Notes: generated from the sequence alone by a model not told the origin. A stretch of 64,000 nucleotides of DNA from Bradyrhizobium archetypum (GCF_013114835.1 NZ_JAAVLW010000006.1:1-64000); one strand, 5' to 3'. Shown: positions 49,593-59,336, counted from the stretch's first letter. Numbers and translations are program-made.

Positions 49593-51305
49593 GTGGCGGG
49601 CAACGAACAAGAAACCTATGAATGCGACGCGCTGGTGGTGGGCTCGGGCTGCGCCGGACTGTCGGCGGCGGTCACTGCCGGGCACCACGGTCTGAAGGTT
49701 CTGATCGTCGAGAAGGAGCCGCGCTTCGGCGGCACCACCGCGCGCTCCGGCGGCTGGCTGTGGATACCCGGCACGTCGCTGGCGAAAGCCTGGGGCATCG
49801 AGGAAAGCGAGGGGCAGGCAAAGACCTATCTGCGGCACGAGGCCGGTAACAGTTTTGATGCCGCGCGGGTCGACGCGTTCCTGAGCGAAGGACCCAAAGC
49901 CGTCGATTTCTTCACCAGCAAGACCGCTGTTCGCTTCGACATGCCGCTGACCTTTCCGGATTATCACGCCGAAGCGCCCGGCGGCGCGCAGGGCGGCCGC
50001 TCGATGGTGACGCGGCCGTTCGACGGCCGTGAGCTGGGCGAGCAGATCAAGAACCTCGGAAGTCCCCTGCCCGAGCTCACACTGTTCGGCATGATGCTGG
50101 GCTCCGGCAAGGAGATCGTCCACTTCATGCGCGCCACCAAATCGCTGACCTCGGCGATTTACGTCGCCAGGCGACTGTCGAAGCATGCGATCGACGTGTT
50201 GCGCCACGGCCGCGGCATGACGCTGACCAACGGCAATGCGCTCGCGGGCCGTCTGGCGAAATCCGCGTTCGACCTGAAAATTCCGCTGTGGCTGTCGTCG
50301 CCCGTGCACGAACTGACCGTCGAGGATGGCGCGGTGCGCGGCGCGGTCATCGAGCGCCATGGCAAGCTGATCCGCATCAACGCCAGGCGCGGTGTCGTGC
50401 TGGCCTGCGGCGGTTTTCCGCATGACGTGGCGAGGCGCAAGGCAATGTTTCCGCATGCACCCAGTGGCGCCGAGCATTTCTCGCCAGGCCCGGTCGGCAA
50501 CACCGGCGACGGCTTGCGACTGGCGGAGGCGGCGGGCGGCCGCATCGAGGACAATTTACCGAACGCGGCGGCGTGGGTGCCGGTATCGATTACCGAACGC
50601 AAGGACGGCTCCAAGGGCGTGATGCCGCATTTCATCGATCGCGCCAAACCCGGCGTCATCGCCGTGATGCGCGACGGCAGGCGCTTTGCCAATGAAGGCA
50701 ATTCGTACCACGATTTCGTGCAGGCAATGGTGAAGGCGGCGAAGCCCGGCGAAGAGATCACGGCGTATCTGATCTGCGATCACCGCGCGCTCAGAAAATA
50801 CGGCCTTGGATGCGTGCCGCCATTCCCGATGCGGCTGCGCCATCATCTCGCGACCGGCTATCTAAAGCGCGGCACCACACTCGCCGAACTCGCCGACCGC
50901 ACCGGCATCGATCCACAAGGGCTTACGGCAACGATCGCGGAATTCAACGCCTCGGCCACGGAAGGGCGCGATCCCGCCTTCGGCAAGGGATCGCGCGCCT
51001 ATAACCGCTACCAGGGCGATGCGCTTCATGGACCGAATCCCTGCGTCGCGCCGATCAAGGATGGACCGTTCTATGCGATCAAGCTGGTGGTCGGCGATCT
51101 CGGCACCTATGCCGGTATCAAGACCGACGAGCACGCCCGCGCGCTCGATGCCGACGGTCAGCCGATCCCTGGCCTCTATGCCGCCGGCAACGACATGGCC
51201 AGCATCATGGGCGGCAACTATCCCGGTGCCGGCATCACGCTCGGACCCGCACTGACGTTCGGATATATCGCGGGGAAGCATCTCGCGGGCGGGCCTGCGC
51301 ACTAA
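49593..51305 (+). CDS. FAD-dependent oxidoreductase (flavocytochrome c/KstD-like)
   Basis: A 570-residue FAD-binding-2 protein. The dinucleotide motif VVGSGCAGLSAAVTAG is near residues 15-30, FGGTTARSGGWLWIPG follows, and the C-terminal GLYAAGNDMASIMGGNYPGAGITLGPAL is the usual FAD-contact end. It resembles fumarate reductase flavoproteins and 3-ketosteroid dehydrogenases. The GTG at 49593 is the likely start, with AAGGAAG 13 bases before it; the frame stays open far upstream only because it runs opposite the amidohydrolase gene. It diverges from the Rieske/amidohydrolase operon. Confidence 0.92.
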   Translation: MAGNEQETYECDALVVGSGCAGLSAAVTAGHHGLKVLIVEKEPRFGGTTARSGGWLWIPGTSLAKAWGIEESEGQAKTYLRHEAGNSFDAARVDAFLSEGPKAVDFFTSKTAVRFDMPLTFPDYHAEAPGGAQGGRSMVTRPFDGRELGEQIKNLGSPLPELTLFGMMLGSGKEIVHFMRATKSLTSAIYVARRLSKHAIDVLRHGRGMTLTNGNALAGRLAKSAFDLKIPLWLSSPVHELTVEDGAVRGAVIERHGKLIRINARRGVVLACGGFPHDVARRKAMFPHAPSGAEHFSPGPVGNTGDGLRLAEAAGGRIEDNLPNAAAWVPVSITERKDGSKGVMPHFIDRAKPGVIAVMRDGRRFANEGNSYHDFVQAMVKAAKPGEEITAYLICDHRALRKYGLGCVPPFPMRLRHHLATGYLKRGTTLAELADRTGIDPQGLTATIAEFNASATEGRDPAFGKGSRAYNRYQGDALHGPNPCVAPIKDGPFYAIKLVVGDLGTYAGIKTDEHARALDADGQPIPGLYAAGNDMASIMGGNYPGAGITLGPALTFGYIAGKHLAGGPAH

Positions 51306-51367
51306 CGCGATCGAGCAGGAACGAACCCGATCCAATTCCATTATTCGAGTCCAATGGAGATCGTCCC

Positions 51368-51841
51368 ATGCGCGCGAAGCCCTTCGTCGCCGCCGTCGCC
51401 ATCGCCGCGATCTGTGCTCCCGCCCTCGCCTTTGCCGTCGACGCCGAATGGCGGCGATACGAGATCCCGAGCACCGGGACCAGCGTCGATATGCCGGTCT
51501 CTATCTTCACAAGCGACGCCGGGCCGCCCGAGAGCGGAACCGGGCGACGGTTTTTCACCGAGGATCGCCGCGCCGATCTCACGGTGCAGTCCATTCCCAA
51601 TCCCGACAACGATTCTCCCGCCAGATTCCTCGCCAAGCAACGGCCACCTGCCGGCATCATCTACAAACGGATCACATCTGATTTCTTCGTCGTGTCCAGC
51701 ATCCGCAAGGACCGGATCTGGTACAACCGTTGCAACCGCGGCAACGGCACCATGAACTGCGTGCTGATCAACTATCCCGCCGCGGAAAAGCGAAAGTGGG
51801 ATGACGTAGTCACGCGGATTAGCCTGACGCTGCGCAGCTAG
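51368..51841 (+). CDS. Secreted hypothetical protein
   Basis: A 157-residue protein with a signal peptide (MRAKPFVAAVAIAAICAPALAFA). The mature part has no recognised domain; two Cys (RCNRGNGTMNC) could form a disulfide. It sits alone in the same direction as the genes on both sides. Probably periplasmic, function unknown. Confidence 0.75.
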   Translation: MRAKPFVAAVAIAAICAPALAFAVDAEWRRYEIPSTGTSVDMPVSIFTSDAGPPESGTGRRFFTEDRRADLTVQSIPNPDNDSPARFLAKQRPPAGIIYKRITSDFFVVSSIRKDRIWYNRCNRGNGTMNCVLINYPAAEKRKWDDVVTRISLTLRS

Positions 51842-51962
51842 GGCGCCACCGGCTGGATTTTAGACATTCGGGTAAAAGCGGCATTTTGGTTCCGGAACCG
51901 GGAACCGTCCGGTGTGCACCGCGTTGCCGAGCATCGTCGTTAAGTAACCGCGAGGTTGTTTC

Positions 51963-53471
51963 GTGAATCGCAGGGGTTTCCTCGCTGTTTCCGCTTTGCC
52001 GTTGGTATCTAGCGTAATGCCCGGGCTTTCGTCCGCAGCCCGTGCTCAGCCGGCACCATTTGATCGTTCCATCGTCCGGCAAATGGCGCGCGATCTCGCA
52101 GGCAAGCCCTACAAGGCGCCGAGCGAAAAGCTGCCCGACAATCTCACCAATCTCGACTACGATCGTTATCGGGCGATCCGGTTCTTGCCGGAACGCGCGC
52201 TCTGGCGCGGCGAAAAACTCCCTTTCGAGGTGCAGTTCTTCCATCGCGGATTCTTTTATAAGAACCGGGTCGACATCTTCGAAGTGAAGAACGGCCAGGC
52301 GTCGGTCATTCCCTACCAACCCGACCTGTTTTCGTTCGGCGATCTGGCGCCGCCCGGTCCGGCGGTCGACCTCGGCTTCGCCGGCTTCCGGCTCCATGCG
52401 CCGATCAACAAGCCCGACTATTATGACGAGGTCTGCGTCTTTCTCGGCGCGAGCTATTTCCGCGCCGTAGCCAAGGGCCAGCTATACGGCCTTTCGGCGC
52501 GCGGCCTCTCGATCAATACCGGCGAAGCCAAGGGCGAGGAATTTCCGTTCTTCAAGACGTTCTGGATCGAAAAGCCGGCGGCAGGCGCCAATTCCATCGT
52601 CGTGCATGCGCTGCTCGACAGCGAGAGCGCATCGGCCGCCTATCGTTTCACCATCCGCCCGGGCGACACCACCGTGTTCGATGTTGAAATGGCGATCTAT
52701 CCGCGCGTCGATCTGGATCGTGCCGGCCTCGCCCCAATGACGAGCATGTTCTTCTTCGGACCGAACGACCGCAAGGACGTCGAGGACTTCCGCCCCGCGG
52801 TCCATGATTCAGATGGGCTTGCGATATTCAACGGCCGCGGCGAGGAGCTCTGGCGACCGCTGCACAATCCGAGGGATCTGCAAGTGTCGTCGTTTGCCGA
52901 TCTCAATCCGCGCGGCTTCGGCCTGATGCAGCGTCAGAAGGATTTTGCCGCCTATCAGGATCTGGAATCGAATTTCGAGCGGCGGCCGAGCCTGTGGGCA
53001 GAGCCGATCGGCGATTGGGGCGAAGGCGTGGTGAAGCTGCTCGAAATCCCCACCAAGGAAGAGATCCACGACAACATCGCCGCGTTCTGGCTCCCCAAGG
53101 CCGCCCTGGCCGCCAAGGGCGAGCACACCTACACCTATCGTCTGCACTGGGGACCGGATGCGCCGAAGCCCGCTTCGCTCGCGCGATTTGCCCGGACCGG
53201 CATCGGCGCGCGCGGCGACAAGGCCACGATCTTCGTGCTCGAGGTGACCGGCGAAAGGCTGAAATCGGTCGATCCGAAGATCCTGCGCGGGGTCGTCACG
53301 GCCGAGAAGGCGAAAATCCAGAACATCGTCACCCAGCCGAATCCCGCGACCGGCGGCTGGCGCTTGAGCTTCGAGCTGGTGAAGGAAAAGACCCCCGTCG
53401 AAATCCGCGCATCGCTGATGCAGGACAATGAGCCGGTATCGGAGGTCTGGACCTATCGATGGACACCATAG
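51963..53471 (+). CDS. opgG: Periplasmic glucan biosynthesis protein OpgG/OpgD (MdoG)
   Basis: A 502-residue protein of the MdoG family. The leader NRRGFLAVSALPLVSS has a twin-arginine motif, so it may leave through Tat, which is the OpgD habit. AYRFTIRPGDTTVFDVEMAIYPRVDL and FFFGPNDRKDVEDFRPAVHDSDGLAI are clear MdoG segments. It helps make or branch osmoregulated periplasmic glucans. The start codon is GTG. Its end overlaps opgH by 13 bases. Confidence 0.95.
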   Translation: MNRRGFLAVSALPLVSSVMPGLSSAARAQPAPFDRSIVRQMARDLAGKPYKAPSEKLPDNLTNLDYDRYRAIRFLPERALWRGEKLPFEVQFFHRGFFYKNRVDIFEVKNGQASVIPYQPDLFSFGDLAPPGPAVDLGFAGFRLHAPINKPDYYDEVCVFLGASYFRAVAKGQLYGLSARGLSINTGEAKGEEFPFFKTFWIEKPAAGANSIVVHALLDSESASAAYRFTIRPGDTTVFDVEMAIYPRVDLDRAGLAPMTSMFFFGPNDRKDVEDFRPAVHDSDGLAIFNGRGEELWRPLHNPRDLQVSSFADLNPRGFGLMQRQKDFAAYQDLESNFERRPSLWAEPIGDWGEGVVKLLEIPTKEEIHDNIAAFWLPKAALAAKGEHTYTYRLHWGPDAPKPASLARFARTGIGARGDKATIFVLEVTGERLKSVDPKILRGVVTAEKAKIQNIVTQPNPATGGWRLSFELVKEKTPVEIRASLMQDNEPVSEVWTYRWTP

Positions 53472-55603
53472 CGAAAGGCCGCGGAACGACCGGCACCGGC
53501 GGTATTCCGCTGAACGATTTCTTACCTCCGGAATCGCCAACCGATATGGCGGTGCAGGCGTTGCGGCGGTTCGAGCCGCCACCTGTGCCCGACTTTGCGC
53601 CGATGTGGTTGCGGCGCGGCTTCGTCCTGACCGGCACCGCGATTCTGACCGCAGGCGGCTGTTATGAGATGTACCGGGTGCTCCAGGTCGGCGGTATCAC
53701 CATCCTGGAGTTCATCATCCTCGGGCTGTTCGTGCTGCTGTTTGCATGGATCGCGTTCTCCTTCATGTCGGCGCTGGCCGGCTTCTTCGTGCTGCTGTTC
53801 CGAAAGAGAGATGAACTCGGCATCGACGCCAGCGCGCCCCTGCCCGCGATTCACAGCCGCACCGCGATGCTGCTGCCGACCTACAATGAGGACCCCTATC
53901 GCGTGCTGGCGAGATTGCGCGCGATTTATGAATCGGTCGAGCAAACCGGACAGGGATCGCGGTTCGACTGGTTCGTGCTGAGCGACACCACCGACCCCGC
54001 GGTGTGGATCGCCGAGGAGAAATGCTTTCTGAAACTGCGGCAGGACACTGGCGGCGCGGCCGCGCTGTTCTATCGCCACCGTCCCGAGAACACCGCGCGC
54101 AAGTCGGGCAATATCGAGGAATGGGTCCGACGGTTCGGCGCCGGCTATGAGAGTATGCTGATTCTGGACGCCGACAGCCTGATGACCGGCGACAGCATCG
54201 TGCGCCTCGTTGCGGCTATGGAGACGCACCCGAAAGTCGCGCTGATTCAAACGCTACCTATCATCGTCAATGCGCGATCGCTGTTCGCACGCTGGCAGCA
54301 ATTTGCCGGGCGATTGTACGGTCCGATGCTGGCGGCGGGCATCGCCTGGTGGCATGGCTCGGAGGGCAATTACTGGGGCCACAACGCCATCATCCGTATC
54401 AGTGCCTTTGCGCAATATGCGGGGCTGCCCGAACTCGGCGGACGCAAGCCGTTCGGCGGACATATCATGAGCCACGACTTCATCGAGGCGGCGCTGATGC
54501 GGCGCGGCGGCTGGGCTATCCACATGGCGCCGACGCTGCGCGGCAGTTACGAGGAATCTCCACCGACGCTTTCGGATTTTGCCGCACGCGACCGCCGCTG
54601 GTGCCAGGGCAATCTGCAGCATCTGGCGCTGCTGCCGACCCGCGGCTTTCACTGGATCTCGCGGCTTCATCTATTGACGGGCATCGGATCGTATCTCACC
54701 GCGCCGCTGTGGCTGATCTTTTTGATTTTTGGAATTCTGGTCTCGCTGCAAGCGCAATTCGTCCGGCCCGAATACTTCCCGAAGGGATATTCCTTGTTTC
54801 CGCAGTGGCCGGCGCAGGATCCGGTCCTGGCGGCATGGGTGTTCGCCGGCACGATGGGAATCCTGATCGCGCCCAAGCTGCTGGCCTTTGTCGTGCTCGT
54901 CACCGATCGCGACACGCGGAGGAAATTCGGCGGCGGCCTGCGGGTGTTTGCCGGCATTCTCGCCGAAACGATTCTTTCCGGCCTGACGGCGCCCGTCATG
55001 ATGATCTTCCAGTCGTCTGCGGTCGGCGAAATCCTGTTCGGGCGCGATGCCGGATGGCAGGTTCAGCGCCGGGACGATGGCGCGATCTCGCGGCACGACA
55101 TGGTCGCCACCTATTCGGTGCCGACATTGGTCGGGATCGCCATGGCGGTTGCCGCCTACGCCGTCTCGCTGCCCTTGCTGCTCTGGATGACGCCGGTGAT
55201 CCTCGGCCTACTGCTTTCCATCCCGATCGCGATGCTGTCGTCATCGCCGGGTGCGAATCACAGGCCAGTGTTGTTCAAGACCCCCGAGCAGACGGCGCCA
55301 CCGCCGGTGCTGGCGCGCGCCAATGAGCTCGCGAGCGCGCCGCATTCGTCGCTCGCCTGCCCGCTGCGCGAATTGCTCGACGATGCTCGCCTGCTCGAAG
55401 CCCACCTGAAAAACCTCTCCGGACAAAAGCCGCGAAAGCGCGGTGACGTCGATCCGCATCTCGCGATCGCGCGTGCCAAGATTGAAGATGCCGAAACATT
55501 CGAGGAGGCGGTGGGGTATCTGAACCAGCGCGAGAAGTTCGCGGTACTAAATGCGCCTGCGACCCTCACCGCGTTGCTGGCATTACCCTGTCATCGGGCT
55601 TGA
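53459..55603 (+). CDS. opgH: Glucans biosynthesis glucosyltransferase OpgH (MdoH)
   Basis: A 714-residue inner-membrane glucosyltransferase. Two helices near the N-terminus, a GT2 catalytic domain with ILDADS as the D-x-D site and the DRRWCQGNLQH motif, and four or more helices at the C-terminus fit OpgH. It uses UDP-glucose to make the linear beta-1,2-glucan backbone and exports it to the periplasm, where OpgG acts. It overlaps opgG by 13 bases, so they are coupled. GGAGGT lies about 12 bases before the ATG. Confidence 0.96.
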   Translation: MDTIAKGRGTTGTGGIPLNDFLPPESPTDMAVQALRRFEPPPVPDFAPMWLRRGFVLTGTAILTAGGCYEMYRVLQVGGITILEFIILGLFVLLFAWIAFSFMSALAGFFVLLFRKRDELGIDASAPLPAIHSRTAMLLPTYNEDPYRVLARLRAIYESVEQTGQGSRFDWFVLSDTTDPAVWIAEEKCFLKLRQDTGGAAALFYRHRPENTARKSGNIEEWVRRFGAGYESMLILDADSLMTGDSIVRLVAAMETHPKVALIQTLPIIVNARSLFARWQQFAGRLYGPMLAAGIAWWHGSEGNYWGHNAIIRISAFAQYAGLPELGGRKPFGGHIMSHDFIEAALMRRGGWAIHMAPTLRGSYEESPPTLSDFAARDRRWCQGNLQHLALLPTRGFHWISRLHLLTGIGSYLTAPLWLIFLIFGILVSLQAQFVRPEYFPKGYSLFPQWPAQDPVLAAWVFAGTMGILIAPKLLAFVVLVTDRDTRRKFGGGLRVFAGILAETILSGLTAPVMMIFQSSAVGEILFGRDAGWQVQRRDDGAISRHDMVATYSVPTLVGIAMAVAAYAVSLPLLLWMTPVILGLLLSIPIAMLSSSPGANHRPVLFKTPEQTAPPPVLARANELASAPHSSLACPLRELLDDARLLEAHLKNLSGQKPRKRGDVDPHLAIARAKIEDAETFEEAVGYLNQREKFAVLNAPATLTALLALPCHRA

Positions 55604-55719
55604 AACCAACTCCACATTTTGCATCACGTCGCTGCAACCTGGACGGGGGCTCCGAAACGTGGTCGGCAACCTTGGCCGGCGCGGCAAATCTGCTAGACTG
55701 CCGGTCAGCGAGGCGAAAA

Positions 55720-57486
55720 ATGAACGCGCCCGGACCCGAGCGAAGGCTCGCTGCGGTCCTTGCCGCCGACATGGTCGGGTACAGCCGGCTGATGGAGGTC
55801 GACGAGGCGGGGACACTCGCACGCCTCAAGACCCATCGGCTCGAGCTGATCGATCCCTCCATCGCCAAGAACCGGGGCCGCATCATCAAGACGACCGGCG
55901 ACGGCATGCTGGTGGAATTCCACAGCGTCGTTGACGCGGTATCGTGCGCGGCCGAAATCCAGCGCCGGATGGCACGGCGCAATGCCGACGTATCGCCGGC
56001 GCGCTGGATCCAGTTCCGCATTGGAATCAACCTCGGCGACGTGATCATCGAGGAGAACGATATCTTTGGCGATGGCGTCAACGTCGCGGCGCGTCTCGAG
56101 GTGCTCGCCGAACCCGGCGGCATTTGCGTCTCAGGCGCGGTGCGCGATCAGGTCGGCGATCGGCTCGATGACGTCGCCTTCGTCGATATTGGCAATCAGA
56201 CGGTCAAGAACATCAGCCGCCCGATTCATGTGTTCCGGGTGCGCCTCGAGCCGGATGCGGCCGAGATGCAAACGAGGGGCAAGGACGGCGCGGCAGCAAC
56301 GATCACGACCCGAAAACCGTCGATCGCCGTGCTGCCGCTGGTCAACATGAGCGGCGATCCGGAGCAGGAGTTTTTTGCCGATGGCCTCACCGAGGACATC
56401 ATCACCGAGCTGTCGCGCTTCCGCGACCTGCTCATCATCTCGCGCAACTCGACCTTCGTGCACAAGGGCAAGGCGGTGAAGGTGCAGGAGGTCGCGCGGG
56501 AGCTCGACGTCGAATATGTCCTCGAGGGCAGCGTGCGCAAGGTCGGCGATCGCGTCCGCGTCACCGTGCAGTTGATCGACGCGCAAACCGACCGGCATGT
56601 TTGGGCCGAACGCTATGATCGCAAGCTGGAGGATATTTTCGCCATTCAGGACGAGGTGACCGGCGCGATCGTTGCCACGCTTCCCGGCCGCGTCGAGGCC
56701 GCGACGCAAGAGCGCGCAAAGCGCAAGCGACCGGACAGCATGGCGGCGTATGAGTGCGTTCTGGCCGCCAAGGTGCTGCACCACCGCTCGCAGCGGGAGG
56801 CCAACGCGGAGGCGCAGCGGCTGCTCGACCGCGCCATCGCGCTGGATCCGAATTACGCGCATGCCCATGCCTGGAAGGCCTGCGTGCTGGGCCAGACCTG
56901 GATCTACGGATGGTGCGCCGACCGCGACGCCACCTTCCAGCAGGTGGCCGACGAGCTGGAGGTTGCGCTGGCGCTGGATGACAATGACAGCGACGTGCAC
57001 CGCATCCTGGCCGCGGTGAACCTGACGCGCGACGACCACGACAGGGCCGCCTACCACCAGGAACGCGCGCTCGCCCTCAATCCGAATTACGATCTGGTCG
57101 TGGTCCAGCAAGGCGAGTTTCTGACTTGGTTGGGACGGCCGGAAGAGGGTATCGACTGGATCAAGAAGGCGATGCGCCTCAACCCGTTCCACCCCGAGCG
57201 CTTCTGGAGCCATCTCGGCCGCGCCTATTACTGCGCGGAGAAATATGCCGAGGCCGCCGAAGCCTTCGCGCGGATCACGCGGCCCGACTTCACGCACCAC
57301 GCCTTCCTCGCCGCCATTTTCGCGCAGATGGGCGACAGCGTCGCGGCTGCCGCGCATGCCGCAGAGGTCGTCAAGCTGGAGCCCGGTTTCTCCGTGGCCG
57401 GCTATCTCGCGACTCAGCACTACAAGCAGGAGGCCGACCGTCAGCGTCTTGAGGCCGGTCTTCTCAAGGCAGGGTTACCGGCGTGA
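55720..57486 (+). CDS. Class III adenylate/guanylate cyclase with FlgO-like and TPR domains
   Basis: A 588-residue soluble protein. Residues 8-185 form a class III cyclase domain; metal Asp17 (ADMVGYS) and Asp61 (TTGDGMLVEF), plus Asn121 and Arg125 (NVAARLE), are in place. About residues 200-325 match the FlgO-like segment often linked to such cyclases (AVLPLVNMSGDPEQEFFADGLTEDI). The rest is TPR repeats. It probably makes cAMP or cGMP in response to a signal read by the C-terminal domains. The ATG at 55720 follows GAGGCGA. No membrane segment is present. Confidence 0.92.
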   Translation: MNAPGPERRLAAVLAADMVGYSRLMEVDEAGTLARLKTHRLELIDPSIAKNRGRIIKTTGDGMLVEFHSVVDAVSCAAEIQRRMARRNADVSPARWIQFRIGINLGDVIIEENDIFGDGVNVAARLEVLAEPGGICVSGAVRDQVGDRLDDVAFVDIGNQTVKNISRPIHVFRVRLEPDAAEMQTRGKDGAAATITTRKPSIAVLPLVNMSGDPEQEFFADGLTEDIITELSRFRDLLIISRNSTFVHKGKAVKVQEVARELDVEYVLEGSVRKVGDRVRVTVQLIDAQTDRHVWAERYDRKLEDIFAIQDEVTGAIVATLPGRVEAATQERAKRKRPDSMAAYECVLAAKVLHHRSQREANAEAQRLLDRAIALDPNYAHAHAWKACVLGQTWIYGWCADRDATFQQVADELEVALALDDNDSDVHRILAAVNLTRDDHDRAAYHQERALALNPNYDLVVVQQGEFLTWLGRPEEGIDWIKKAMRLNPFHPERFWSHLGRAYYCAEKYAEAAEAFARITRPDFTHHAFLAAIFAQMGDSVAAAAHAAEVVKLEPGFSVAGYLATQHYKQEADRQRLEAGLLKAGLPA

Positions 57487-57550
57487 GGCTTGATCCTGCG
57501 ATTGCTTCGCGGCCAAGAGCCCGCCTTCGCCCGTTGGGCTTCGGCGCGGC

Positions 57551-57579
57551 ATCCTTCTCTCGCTTCGCGAGCGAAGGAT
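57551..57579. repeat. Hairpin next to tRNA-Val 3' end
   Basis: ATCCTTC and GAAGGAT enclose a second pair, CTCGC and GCGAG. It sits directly after the tRNA 3' end on the minus strand and may help end or process the transcript, although no T run follows. Confidence 0.4.
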
Positions 57580-57653
57580 GGTGGGCACGACAGGGATCGA
57601 ACCTGTGACCCCTACCATGTCAAGGTAGTGCTCTCCCGCTGAGCTACGTGCCC
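57579..57653 (-). tRNA. tRNA-Val (anticodon GAC)
   Basis: A 75-nucleotide cloverleaf on the minus strand with a 7-bp acceptor stem (GGGCACG with CGTGCCC), D arm GCTC/GAGC, anticodon stem CTACC/GGTAG with loop TTGACAT, and T arm ACAGG-TTCGATC-CCTGT. The anticodon GAC reads Val codons GUC and GUU. The 3' CCA is encoded. It lies between a cyclase gene and cpdR. Confidence 0.96.
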
Positions 57654-57756
57654 TAAAAGTCGTATTGGGTGGGGTCCGTATATCGGCTCCAAAGCGCCCG
57701 GGCAAGGATAGTTCGGACTATTTTCTGAGGCCTTTTCGGACAAAATGGACGCCGAA

Positions 57757-58116
57757 TCAGGCCGCCAGCATCTTGTTCACTTCACTGACCAGCTCGCGCA
57801 GGTGGACCGGCTTGGCCAGCACCTTGGCATTCTTGGGCGCTTCCGAATCGGAATTCAGGGCAACCGCGGCGAAGCCGGTGATGAACATGATCTTGATGTC
57901 GGGGTCGAGTTCCGAGGCCCGGCGCGCCAGCTCGATGCCGTCCATTTCCGGCATCACGATATCGGTCAGCAGCATCTCGAACGGCTCCTCGCGCAGTCGC
58001 TGATAGGCCGACATGCCGTTGTCGTGGGGCGAGACCTGAAACCCGGCATTTTCCAACGCCTTGACCAGGAAGCGGCGCATGTCGTTGTCGTCTTCGGCGA
58101 GGAGGATCTTGTGCAT
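57757..58116 (-). CDS. cpdR: Single-domain response regulator CpdR
   Basis: A 119-residue receiver domain without an output domain. The acid pocket is Asp9-Asp10, the phospho-acceptor is Asp52 (LLTDIVMPEMDG), with FITG and AKPVHL placing the Thr and Lys. The sequence (AEDDNDMRRFLVKALENAGF) matches rhizobial and Caulobacter CpdR. When unphosphorylated, CpdR directs ClpXP to degrade cell-cycle proteins such as the PdeA and CtrA branch, linked to the CckA-ChpT relay. Its neighbour, an N-formylglutamate amidohydrolase, is a common companion in this order. Confidence 0.95.
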   Translation of the reverse strand: MHKILLAEDDNDMRRFLVKALENAGFQVSPHDNGMSAYQRLREEPFEMLLTDIVMPEMDGIELARRASELDPDIKIMFITGFAAVALNSDSEAPKNAKVLAKPVHLRELVSEVNKMLAA

Positions 58117-58440
58117 GGCGGTCAGTCGTCGAACCTGGCTTGGAGGATCATTGCGCTCACTAAGCCCGACAGAGGGTAAATTTCGGGTGAAAGGTAACGG
58201 TGTCTTGGCAATGGCGGGCGGCGCTATTTTCTGCAGCGCCCCATATCAGGATCGATCAAGGCGGCGCTTTTCAGGCGTTTGCAACAGCTTCCAGGCGAAC
58301 TCGGCCTTTTTTCGCTTGGCAGAATGATTACGATTACAGACAATGCATCCTTACAAAACCCTGCCCTTCGCCGGCAGAGTCGGTCGCATGATCGACAGGC
58401 CGCGAAGGGAATGCGGACATTCAAGGGACGGCGCCCGACG
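58117..58440. other. Divergent region between cpdR and the N-formylglutamate amidohydrolase gene
   Basis: 324 bases with no convincing gene. It contains the promoters of both neighbours. No palindrome or repeat stands out. The hutG-like frame extends upstream to 58279, but its first part has no family match. Confidence 0.4.
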
Positions 58441-59328
58441 ATGACCCAGTTTGATGGCGAGCTGTCGCCCCCGTTCGAGATCGTGGAGCCGCAGCACTGG
58501 CGGGCGCCGATCATCTTCAACTCGCCCCATTCCGGCTCGGTCTATCCGCTCGAATTTCTCAACGCTTCCCGGATCGACCTCGCCGCGCTGCGGCGCTCCG
58601 AGGATTCGTTCATGGACGAATTGATCGGAGGCCTCAGCGCGCAGGGCTTTCCGACAGTGCGGGTCAATTTTCCGCGCTCCTATGTCGACGTGAACCGCGA
58701 GCCCTATGAGCTCGATCCGCGAATGTTCACCGGGCGGTTGCCGAGTTTCGCCAATACCCGCTCGATGCGGGTCGCCGGCGGCCTCGGCACCATCCCACGG
58801 GTGGTGGGTGACGGGCAGGAAATCTATCGCGAACGGCTCTCCGTCGACGAAGCGCTCGGACGGATCGAGGCGCTCTACAAGCCGTATCACCGCGCGCTTC
58901 GCCGGCTGATCAACAAGGCCCATCAGGCGTTCGGAACCGTGATCCTGGTGGATTGCCACTCGATGCCGTCGGTCGGCGTCTCGCGCGACGAGCCGCGGCG
59001 GCCCGATATCGTGATCGGCGACCGCTACGGCACCAGTTGCTCGAGCCTTTTGCCCGATGTCGTCGAGCAAATCATGAACGGGCTCGGCTATTCGATCGGG
59101 CGCAACAAGCCGTATGCCGGCGGTTTTATCACCGAGCATTACGGCAATCCCGCCAGCGGCCTGCACACCGTGCAGCTCGAACTCAATCGCGCGATCTATA
59201 TGGATGAGCGGCGGCGCGAGCGCAGCCCGCGCTTTGCGCAGGTGGTAACCGACTTCGCCACGCTGGCCGACGCGCTGGCGCAGGTGCCACTCGGAGATCT
59301 CGGTCCATTCCAGGCGGCGGCGGAGTAG
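58441..59328 (+). CDS. hutG: N-formylglutamate amidohydrolase family protein
   Basis: A 295-residue HutG-like hydrolase. IIFNSPHSGSVYP, SFMDELIGGL, NFPRSYVDVNREPYELDPRMF and LVDCHSMPS carry the metal and active-site residues of the family. It hydrolyses N-formyl-Glu or a related N-acyl amino acid, although in rhizobia it usually sits away from other hut genes, as here, so histidine breakdown is not certain. I choose the ATG at 58441 (AAGGGA about 12 bases upstream); one at 58411 is possible. Confidence 0.9.
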   Translation: MTQFDGELSPPFEIVEPQHWRAPIIFNSPHSGSVYPLEFLNASRIDLAALRRSEDSFMDELIGGLSAQGFPTVRVNFPRSYVDVNREPYELDPRMFTGRLPSFANTRSMRVAGGLGTIPRVVGDGQEIYRERLSVDEALGRIEALYKPYHRALRRLINKAHQAFGTVILVDCHSMPSVGVSRDEPRRPDIVIGDRYGTSCSSLLPDVVEQIMNGLGYSIGRNKPYAGGFITEHYGNPASGLHTVQLELNRAIYMDERRRERSPRFAQVVTDFATLADALAQVPLGDLGPFQAAAE

Positions 59329-59336
59329 AGCCCTCT

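Noticed and set aside
57551..57653. tRNA-Val as an integration site for a mobile element
   Set aside because: No integrase, no repeated 3' tRNA end nearby and ordinary chromosomal genes on both sides.
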